A stretch of DNA of 64,000 nucleotides from Adiantum capillus-veneris (Eukaryota; Streptophyta; Polypodiopsida; Polypodiales; Pteridaceae). The translations under genes were made by a program, and so were the position numbers. Each line of letters begins with the position of its first letter. Position 1 is the stretch's first letter. Below are positions 54,840 to 64,000 of the stretch, piece after piece. The DNA is taken from positions 131,188,018 through 131,252,017 of the forward strand of contig CM043968.1 of the NCBI GenBank assembly GCA_014529385.2, in the 5' to 3' direction. The notes under the pieces are model-generated. The model saw only the letters and a program-made list of their open reading frames with translations. It was not told the DNA's origin and ran no database searches.

Positions 54840-57800
54840 CCGCTGACTTCAAAAAGATGGATTTTGGAGAGCAAAAACAACAATTTTGTGTGGGTTTAAC
54901 CAAGGATAGGGCGGAGTATGTTAACTCCAAAATCCACGCACCGTATCTACAGTCATATACCATACATGGTGGCCTCAAGAATCAATTTCCAACAAGGGAC
55001 TAAGAGAATCTTAAGCCCATAGAAAACAAGGATTGTAACAAGCCTAAGGGAAAGGACAACATCCAAAAGTCTCCCAAAGGCAATGCCAACAACAAGAAAG
55101 CCAAGGAGAAGGGAGTTTATAAAGGCAAAAATAAAAACTATCCTGAAGAACTACAGTGTTATCTAAAAGATAACCGTTGTTTCAAGTGCGGGGAGAAAGT
55201 GCATGATGATCATGCTTGCCCCCACAAGAATACACGTAATGAGCCTCCTAGAGCTACCTTTGTCGAATTTCAAGAAGAGGATGCTCATCACAAAGGATCT
55301 CCTTATGCCATTCTTGGGGAAAGGTAAGAGAACTGCATGATTCTTTTCTTCTCTTTGACCCTGGTTCTACTCACAACTCATATCCACAGAGTTGGCCACC
55401 AAGCTAGGCATCCAAGCCTATGATATTGGAAATGTCCTACCTGCCTGTCGATGGTTCTTTCAAGGGGCAAGAAGCCTCAGTCACTCCCTTAATTGGGAAA
55501 TTGAGGCTCCATATCCAAAGCTATGTGGACAAGGAGGATTTCTTCATCTCTCCTCTCAAGCATGAGGATGTAATCCTATGGGCACCATAGTTTGATTGCA
55601 TGGCTACCAATGTTAAATTCCCTGAAAGGAAAATCTACTTTAGGTTCAGGGAAAAAGATATGTACATAGATGCTAAGGAGTTGGGTAGTACCATACCCCT
55701 TGTACATAAGCAAGCTTTGAACAAGTCAGTAAAAGATCTATTTCCGTTTACATTGTTTTTGTTAAAGATTCTCAAAATGAACCTAATGCTTTAGCAAAAG
55801 AAAATATAAATAATCAAAAGGAATTAGAGTTATCCAACTTCTTCAAGGGGTTCCAAGATGTTTTTATTGACGACATCCCTAAATTACATCCCAAACGAGT
55901 TAATGACGACCATGCAATTAAACTTCTTCCAGGAAGTTCACCGCCTAATAAACCTCCTTGTAGAGTTTCTCAAGCTCAAAAACAGGAGATTATGTGGCAA
56001 GTGCATGAGTTAGTTGAGAAAGACATGGTTAGGCCTAGCTCAACTCCATTTTGTTCACCATTGTTTTTAGTGCAAAATAAAGACGGCAGATATCGTATGT
56101 GTGTCGACTATCAAGCAATAAATAGAATCACTATCAAGAATAGCTTTCCCGTTCCATGGGTAGAATACCTATTTGATAAGCTACAAGGTTCGACCTACTT
56201 CAGTAGGATTGACCTAAAAAGTGGCTACCATCAAATAAGGATAGCTGATCAAGACATTGTAAAGACCGCATTATTTTAGACTACGTTTGGTCTTTACGAG
56301 TACATTGTCATTCCTTTTGGCTTGACCAATGCACCAGCCACATTTAACCGCTTGATGGAAAAACTATTTAGGCCTCACCGAACCTTTACTGGAGTGGTCT
56401 TTGATGATATAACCATATACTCTAATTCATTAGACGAATACAAGAAAAACCGTACCTCCATGTAATATTTCAAGTTTTTACAAGGGAATAAGCTCTATAT
56501 AAACCGAAAGAAAACTCCTCCTACAAGAGATTCAGTATTTAGGTCACATTATCTCTCAAGATGGCATCCAAATGGATCCATCAAATTTAGAGGTAATAAA
56601 AAAATGGCCTAATCCAAGGAATCTGCATGAACTAAGAAGTTTTATAGTTATGTGTGCATACTGTAGACGCTTCATAGAAACGTTCTCACAAATCGCAGGA
56701 CCATTACATGACCTCACCAAGAAAAATGTTAGGTATATATGGTCCACCAAGGAGAATAATGCTTTCAAAAAGCTTAAAGAGAAGCTTATCTCTCAACCTG
56801 TGCTTACACTGTCGAATCTTTCAAAACCATTTGAGGTCCAATGCGGCACTTGTGGCTCGACCCTATTGAACAAGATCTAGGGATATATGAAAAGAAACTC
56901 TTACCGGTTCTACATGCTCTAGACTCATGGAAGCACTATTTATTGGGGACTCCTTTGATTCTGCAAACGGATCACCAAAGCCTTAAGTACTTCATGACGC
57001 AGACCAAGCTTTCCGATAAACAAATGAGGGTGGACAAATTTCCTTTCGCAATTTCATTTTCATATTTCTCACATTGCTGCCAAGCATAATCAAGTAGCCG
57101 ATGCACTCTCAAGATGACCGAGAGTGAATACGGTATCCATAGAAACTCACAATGATCTATCTTCTATGATAGATGAGTATGCTATCGATCCCAATTTTAG
57201 AGGTGATTTTTCAGCCCTTGCACTAGGGAAGAAGTAAGAACCATTTACCCTACAAGATGGTTATCTTCTCTATGGTAATAGACTATGTGTTACTAACTCA
57301 CCACATGAGGAAGTAATGTATGAATCTCATGCTTCTCCTTATGCGGGGCATAGAGGGATTCAGTCTACCCTAAAAGGGATAGAAACATATTTCTATTGGT
57401 CTGCCATGAAAGCAAACATACAAGAGTATGTTTCAAAATGTGTGGTATGCCAAAAGACAAAGTTTGATAGAGGGAAGCAACCAAGATTGCTTCAACCATT
57501 GCCAATCCCTAATTCACCATGGGAGAGCATATCCATGGATTTTATTTTTGGATTGCCCAAGTCTATCAAGGAATATGGACAATAGACAGGTTTAGCAAAC
57601 AAGCACATTTCATACCTGTCAAAAAGACTATCAAAGCCCATCAAATGGCAACCATCTTTATATTACAAATCTTCAAATACCATGGCTTGCCCAAGTCTAT
57701 CCATGGGATCCGGAATAGAAGAATATGGACAATAGTAGACAGGTTTAGCAAACAAGCACATTTCATACCTGTCAAAAAGACTATCAAAGCCCATCAAATG

Positions 57801-58746
57801 GCAACCCTCTTTATATCACAAATCTTCAAATACCTTGGCTTGCCAATGTCTATAGTGTCGGATAGAGATCCTAGAATGACCAGTAACTTTTGAAAGGGTC
57901 TCGTTGAGAATTTAGGTACAAGGCTAAACTTCTTTTTCTCCTATCATCCCCAAACGGATGGCCAAAGTGACATAGCTAACCTAACAATTCTTGATCTACG
58001 AAAATCTTATGTCATAGAAATAGACCAAAAGTCCCAATGGGAGAAGTACTTACCCTTAGTGGAGTATGCTTACAATAACACTGTACATACTTCCACGGGA
58101 AAATCACCTTTCGAGGTGATAGAGGGAAGATCAAAAAGTCCCGTGATACTCAAGGTACATGGTAAGATCTTCACTACAGATGAATATAGCCGAGACCTAC
58201 AAGAATCTTTCCCAAAAGATTAAGGATGCTATATCCATCTCTTAGTAAAGGAAAAAGGTTTCTACTGATAAGCACAGAAGAGACCTAGTCTTTAAACAAA
58301 ATGATTGGGTCTTGCTTAAGTTTACCAAGGATCGATTAAGGCACACAACAGGAAAGATTCCTATGGGACACCAAAAGTACTATGCTAAAGGTACTATGGT
58401 CCCTTCCAGATTCTTAGGCCAATCAATGAGATGGACTATCAACTCAAGTTTCCCACCCATTGGCTCATACACAATGCTTTCCAGGTGAGCCTACTAAAAC
58501 CTTACAAAGGAGAGCCACCTCAAGAAGCAAATATTGAAGACCCACCGGAGATTGAGGACCAAGAAGAGGTGTTGCAGCCTGAGACCATTCTCTGACACAA
58601 AGACAAGGTATTACGAGGCGGTAAGACTATCCAACAATATCTTATCAAGCTTAAAAATTATCCTTTTGAAGATGCTAGATGGATGCAAGACATACAATTA
58701 AAGTATAGCCTAAACCTTGTCAATGCTTACAATGATTCCCTAGAGT
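54840..58746 (+). pseudogene. Gag end and pol of gypsy element 2 (many stops)
   Basis: Continues gag after the nested insertion (KMDFGEQKQQFCVGLTKDRA), then a zinc knuckle (CFKCGEKVHDDHACPHK, about 55185), protease, RT (IDLKSGYHQIRIADQDIVKT near 56210; FDD intact near 56400), RNase H (LQTDHQSLKYFMTQ), integrase and chromodomain-region sequence to 58746. At least ten frame breaks are visible. Integrase contains a tandem duplication (57553-57839). At the position of element 1's gag stop this copy has a Glu codon. Confidence 0.93.
57553..57839. repeat. Tandem duplication in integrase of element 2
   Basis: A block of 134-153 bp (TTGCCCAAGTCTATC.. to ..CTTCAAATACC) occurs twice, so the protein repeats SKQAHFIPVKKTIKAHQMAT. 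Absent from element 1. Confidence 0.85.
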
Positions 58747-59039
58747 AAGCAAATGTAAATATGTATAAATGAACAAAGTTTTTGTCTTATCAAACTCTGT
58801 TTTTCTTTGTTGTGCACAAATTTGAATAAGTATGCATGCTTAGGATCATGTTTGTGGAGACGACGTCTCCCAAACACCAAGTAGAGCTTGTCACTCTAGT
58901 ATGGAAGATTGATACAGACTAATGTGCAGGCATGCATGCGGGAGCTAAGGCTCTCAAGCACCAAATGGACTAGTCATCCATTCTGGAACAGTGTCGCGGT
59001 AGCAAACGGACTAATGACTAGGCTTTATCTTTTGTACAT

Positions 59040-59059
59040 CATAGTCGAGGACGACTATG
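59040..59059 (+). promoter_or_regulatory. Conserved hairpin before the PPT (element 2)
   Basis: The same 20 bases as 45686-45705, unchanged although the surrounding sequence has diverged. Confidence 0.7.
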
Positions 59060-59077
59060 ATTTCAAGAGAGAAGTAA

Positions 59078-60055
59078 TGTCATAAAAACTAATATCTAAT
59101 ACTCCCAAATGATTTTCTCATGTTAAACTGATCATTTAAATGGGAAAGTACCAGGGGAGTAAAAACTAGAATAATGGTAAGGCTGCCAGACAAAGCTCTA
59201 TTAGGGATCCAAAGGGGGACAGTCAGCAAAAGATCAATGTGCTTCAATGGGGCTTAAAATACCTAAGGTTCAACCCCTTTAAGACTTCCATAGGCTAAAG
59301 TTTCTAAATTTAATTGTATTGTCCAAAGGCCAAAGTAGGGGAAATATTGGATGGTCATGGGAAGATTAAAAAGGTCTTCCCACATCCCTAGGAAGGAGGG
59401 GGCAAGCCCTTATTTTAGGGGATGAGAGATAAACACACACACACACACACACACACACTCCAAGGCTCCCCCTTTACACAAAGGGAATACTGGACACATG
59501 CTAGGCTCCTAGGCTAGTCGCTCCCAATCTCCCCTCAAATCCTATTGGATGGCCATAGAGGTGGACCAATGAGAATTAGGCTAGAGTAAATTTAGTCTAA
59601 TCAATTTCAAAATTCTTGATAAAAGAACCAATAGAATTTAAGCTCCCTAGAAGACTATTGGACAGTCTACCAAGGGGTCCAATGAGCATTCAACAGCCCA
59701 ATGGCTTGCCTGATTCCTATTGGCGAGAAGACTAAGAGATCCAATGAGAGTTTAGTTGAATTATTTAACTACCTATAGCTCTCACAAAAGGGGAAAGGGG
59801 GACACTTGTCAAAAGGCTATCAACTATGCTTCTAATTTGTGATTGACTAAGCTTTACAAGAGCCAATGGGAGGCCAACATGGGCGTTTAGCAAGAGGGGT
59901 TGACCAAGGTGAGAGAGGGGGATGCGTTTTATTCTAACACAATGCTACACACACACACACAACTCATGTGTGTAAGAAGAACTTGTTCTTAATGAAATAC
60001 TCACTATGTTATCAATTTCCGCTACACACAAGTTACTAGTGCATTAAATGTTACA
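59078..60055 (+). repeat. Right LTR of gypsy element 2, internally deleted
   Basis: 978 bp; begins TGTCATAAAAAC, ends AAATGTTACA. Relative to the left LTR, about 550 bp are missing between GTAAGAAGAACT and TGTTCTTAATGAAAT. Confidence 0.9.
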
Positions 60056-60780
60056 TAAAACTTTCCAAATCCCTAAGGTTCCATGCACACATTCCCATGT
60101 GGTGCCTAGTTAACTCCTAACATGCTGAGAATCATGTATCTTTTGAGTAAGTTCAAAAGTTAATATATTTATTAGCTTCCATTCAATATTTTGCTCGTTT
60201 TGACGAGTGCAAATGTGAATTACCTTGCAAGAAATACACTAGGGTTACCATAAATACTATACACTATGGAAAATTTGTTGGGCAAGGGTGTTTTTTAGAT
60301 GTAATGGGCATTTCACATGTTTTTGGATACTTGGCTTTCTTTTAACAGGTGAGATGTAAGCTACCTTGCAAAAAATCACTAAATAACCAAAAAAACCATA
60401 TATTCCGAGAAATTTGAAGGGCAAGGTTTCTCGTAAAAATATTCTTTATGGGAAAAAATCCACTGGCATTTATTGGAATCTAAGTTCAAAATATAAGCAT
60501 GACTACAACATTAATTGCTACAAAGCAAGGCTTGTTGCATACGGTCATGCAAGGGAGAGGCTTATAATTTGATGAAACCTTGGCCTCCACTTAGGTAATT
60601 TGAGCGGCATTATGCACAACTCACCAGGACAGAAAGGGCCACACTAGATGTAGAGAAGACAGAAAACAAAGGCACCAAAAATATATTTGGCTTCAAACCA
60701 AGTAGAAAAAACACAGAGTACACTAGAGTACATTGTGCTATATAGCCATAAGTACCCCAACTTGATTTGAACAATTTCTA
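60056..60780. other. AT-rich sequence, no recognisable gene
   Basis: No domain, repeat or RNA gene seen. Confidence 0.5.
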
Positions 60781-63262
60781 GGTGTTTGATTAAGAAAAAG
60801 GTAGGTGAAGTTCCCCAAGTGTACAATGGAGATGGCGTTTATGAGCTAGGCGGCGTGCCAGATGGTGTCCCCAAAATGTTGGGAATGAAGCAGAAGTATG
60901 ATGGCCATTGTTGGGTCATGCATGTTCATTCTACAATGAGGTATGTAGCATTAATCAAGAGAAGTAAATGTGGTGGACATCTCATTTTAAAAAATAGCTC
61001 GTGCGCTTGATCAATGCAGTGAGCGGATGGCCGAACGAGAGTTCTTGGAAAGGGAAGTTTCTAACTTCAATTTTGTCAATTGGTATGTCGAGCTCCAAAA
61101 ATAGAACCCTATGATGCTTCCATTGTGGCCAGAGTCCAATTTCGCTTTGAGAGTGTTTGTGTGTTGTCTATTGCTTGCTCACTGACTACAATTGGACCGA
61201 ACTCTCTATCCACATTGATAATTATAACCAACCTATCACAAAGAGAGTTTTATGGTGGGAAATTCAATTGACAAGAGAACTTGTGTCTCGTGTGGTGCAT
61301 GAGTTATTACTAACTAGACCTAGGCATTTGCAATCGAATCTTGCAATGCAGATGGTGATGGGAGTGCTAGTTTGAGAAAATGGGGAGCAACTAAGGAGCA
61401 ATGAGATCCTCTCTATATTGGAGGAGATGCAACCATTGATCCATATGCAAAGGTGTTGTTTTATTTTCTTGTCTCTGTACCTTTTTCACTTCCTTTTGGC
61501 TGACATGCATGCATGTAATGTTTATGTCAGGTATAAACATTGGATGAAAGAAGCAACTACTATATGAATTAGAGTCAGTGCAAAGTCCCAATTGATTCGG
61601 CTGAAAAATGAATGCGGCTATAGGTTTTTCCATGATATGATATTTCTAGGGCAATCCACAGATCATAACAAAAGATGTCATGTGTTCAAAATGTCTATCA
61701 ATGGACCTAGATTCTCGTGTTGATCTAGTAAATAGAATGCAACAAGATGGGAGTGGGGACTTCAGAAGAAGCTGGGTTTTCTTCAATCAGGTACGTAGGG
61801 TAGTGGGGTGGACAACAATGGTAGCACATGTCTACAATCTTGCATAAGGCCAGCTTCACAGCTTCCTATTTTTTCCTTGTTCATTTGTAGCATTATTTTA
61901 TAATGAACTTTATAGGATTTTCAAGAAATTCAAACAATTTCCATCTGTAAGGTGATGGAAGAAGACACACCAAGCACATAAAACTGATTTTAAAGGATTC
62001 ATGGGGCAAATGAGGCCGGAGAAAATTGGAAATACATTCAAATTGTATTCAATGGAGGACCTAACAATGTTATGGAAGGAAAATAACACTCATTCTTGTT
62101 TCATTGGGAGAAAATTTTGTACATTCACACCATGAAATATGTGCATAAAAATTCCCAAGATGAGCACAAGCATATGTGTGAATTGTGGTGTTGTACAAGG
62201 ACTCAGGAAAAGGAAACTATCTTGTACATGACTATGTGATCTTGGTGGGCTTCTAGAAAAGTGTCCGACTATAACTTGTTGCAAATGGGTTGTTGGCTGA
62301 GTTGGTGGCATGTACAGTACCCTCACTGGAGAAAACACTTCGTCGAGGTAAACATTTCCATGCAACTTTTTGATAGAGTCTGGTATTTTAGTGCTTGAAT
62401 GCAATCCCATAATAACAATATGTTGCATAAAGTGGATGATATCTCTTACATTCCGACTACAAACCTTGTTGAAATCAAAACACACAAGTTGGCATGCAGG
62501 TCAAGGAAACAAAGAAATAATGAGCTTGTATGATGCATGCATGTCTAATATATCAAATACTTTGCTTCGAACTGTGAAGATGCTTGCTTTTGGTGAGGGT
62601 AGACATCATGAAGCCAGACCATCTACATAAAAACTTGCTTGTTGGACAAAACAAGGCCAAGCTGCACCGTGCCCAATTTCTATTGCTAGAGAGATTGAGG
62701 ATTGAATCAGAGGTACACCACTCTATCAACAACCGGAAATGGAGGGAGATAATATCATAGTAGCCAAGAAAAAAATAGGTCAGGACAGTGATCTATGAGG
62801 AGGAGAATGCTTCACATCAACGTGAGTATCTCACTCAAAACATCATGTGAGCTAGTAGAGGTCTCGAAGAAACTACCAGAGTGGCCAATCAAGTAGTTGA
62901 AGAACACAACATTGGGCTAGTGGTTGAGGAGATAGATATTCATAAGACAATGTAGGAAATCCATCGTATACCAAAGGGAAGCAGGGCTCAATGTCAAGGG
63001 TGGTTAGGATCTAGAATCGGTAATGCAAAAAGAAATAAAGAACAAGGGTGTAGGCAGTATTGCACCATCCTTTTGGGGTGTTCGGACATGGGAAAGGTGT
63101 GATGTTAGTGCTCACGGTAATGGTTCAAAGGCACATTTCATGTGGTTTTTCAATGATAGGGTGGATCACACATGGCATATCCGTAACACAATCACTCAAT
63201 TCCCTACAAGAGTCCCAAGTATATGACCGATGGAAAATGGAACAAACATAATTGCTTCATAG
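60781..63262 (+). other. Heavily decayed coding-like sequence
   Basis: Short plus-strand stretches read protein-like (VYELGGVPDGVPKMLGMKQK near 60840; REL..VVHELLLTRPRHLQSN near 61280; FWGVRTWERCDVSAHGNGSK near 63080) but in different frames with frequent stops. They may be upstream remnants of the SWIM-finger gene that follows. No function assigned. Confidence 0.3.
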
Positions 63263-63694
63263 TTGCTAGAATCGGAGACAAGAGGCTTCATAGTAAATAA
63301 GGTTGAAATTAAGGAAACCAATATTGTGCATTGTTGGCCAGGAGTATCAATACAAGCCTCCAAGAGAGTTGAGTTGACAGTAACCATGGAAGCCCGTATT
63401 GTGCAGTACACTCTGGTGAAAGCAGGTATGCATGAAAAATTCATAGTAAAGACATCTTCTTGACAAGTATGGGGCGAGAGGTGTGAATTTCATGTTGCAA
63501 GTAGCCCAATGTGTATGTGTGGAGACTTTGTAGAACGATTAGCACAAAGAAAACCATATATGGCCTGCAAGCATATTTACTTCATCTTCTTTCAGTACTT
63601 TGGCTTGGATTTAAACCACAATATGTTTATCCATCGGAACAAGATGACAAATGAGGATCTGCTTTGTGTGTTCAACTATCATCATACATCATAA
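63263..63694 (+). pseudogene. SWIM-type zinc-finger protein remnant
   Basis: One frame from 63263 to 63694, broken by TGA at 63461-63463. After it, VWGERCEFHVASSPMCMCGD then ACKHIYFIFFQYFGLD gives the CxC..CxH pattern of SWIM fingers, common in MULE transposases and related plant proteins. No DDE part is visible upstream, so MULE origin is only a possibility. Confidence 0.55.
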
Positions 63695-64000
63695 ATTAGA
63701 ATTATTATTAAGTTGTTTTGATCAAATCCCCTAGTAGTGCAAATGATTTTGTAGTCTATTGAGGATTGATCCCTATTAGATCGGTCCATTTAAGTAATCC
63801 ATATGTACCAGCCATGAGTCTACGTACATTCATTAATTGTCATGTAAACATGGATATGTACTTATGTCAATTCCTTGAATATAGGCATTGACAAATAAAG
63901 ACGAGATTATTACCCGGTGGTCCTGATCTCCATGCACCTCTAGATCGAGGTGTGGAAGGATCGAGCATATGGCTAGAGAATATGAGGTAGTTAGAGCTAG
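63695..64000. other. Right edge, no recognisable feature
   Basis: Non-coding AT-rich sequence running off the window. Confidence 0.5.

Larger units (their letters stand above)
47711..60055 (+). mobile_element. Older Ty3/gypsy relative (element 2), decayed and split
   Basis: Same family as element 1. It has a 5'-truncated left LTR (about 47711-48427), a perfect PBS, gag and pol homologous throughout but full of stops and frameshifts, a PPT (59064-59077) and a right LTR (59078-60055) with a large internal deletion. The gag-only LTR element at 49971-54839 sits inside gag. About 7.5 kb remain without that insertion. Confidence 0.93.

Overview
This is a TE-dominated window from a large plant nuclear genome. 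The evidence is LTR retrotransposons with plant-type PBSs (TGGTATCAGAGC, initiator-Met type), plant CACTA-type DUF4216 exons, L1-type LINEs, short introns with GT..AG ends and one BYPASS/ROH1-like plant gene. Nothing identifies the species; a non-seed vascular plant such as a fern would fit the divergent, intronless host gene, but that is a guess.

Layout. 1-4.4 kb: a TIR element flanked by TTAA (483-1822) and a decayed Pro/Ser-rich ORF. 4.4-15.7 kb: two copies of a roughly 3-kb segment rich in a GGTTATGGTTATGG-type minisatellite; the second copy was later split by a near-intact Ty1/copia element (8313-13489, TSD ATTAT) and by a 481-bp Mutator-like foldback element (15187-15667). 16.1-17.3 kb: the only convincing host gene, BPS1/ROH1-like. 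17.3-25.2 kb: nested debris of two LINE fragments, a copia fragment, two solo LTRs and duplicated pieces of the host gene's 3' flank. 26.8-37.9 kb: DNA-transposon genes. 38.4-47.3 kb: a very young chromodomain Ty3/gypsy element (TSD CCCTG). 47.7-60.1 kb: an older relative, split by a gag-only LTR element (49971-54839). 60-64 kb: decayed sequence with a SWIM-like zinc finger.

The most unusual part is 28.5-36.5 kb. A spliced minus-strand gene (four inferred exons, 36516-33627) encodes a probable DDE transposase with an N-terminal C2H2 finger. About 140 bp downstream on the same strand, with its own TATA-like box, lies a histone H3 variant: an H3-tail start (ARTKQTAR), an extra stretch of about 150 residues, then a clear H3 histone fold. 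Two plus-strand genes converge on this pair (one with a possible ubiquitin-like C-terminus, one of unknown function), and two stem-loops lie between the gene pairs. Outward-facing DUF4216 exons flank the whole region. A transposon carrying a histone H3 variant is the best candidate here for an undescribed system. The copy is decayed: three nonsense codons and an 86-bp duplication in the transposase, and one missing base in the H3 tail.

The gypsy elements give a clear time series: element 2 is oldest, then the gag-only element inserted into it; element 1 and a matching solo LTR are youngest (element 1 LTRs about 99.7% identical by eye). Even the youngest element carries a stop before its zinc knuckle and a D-to-N change in the RT active site.
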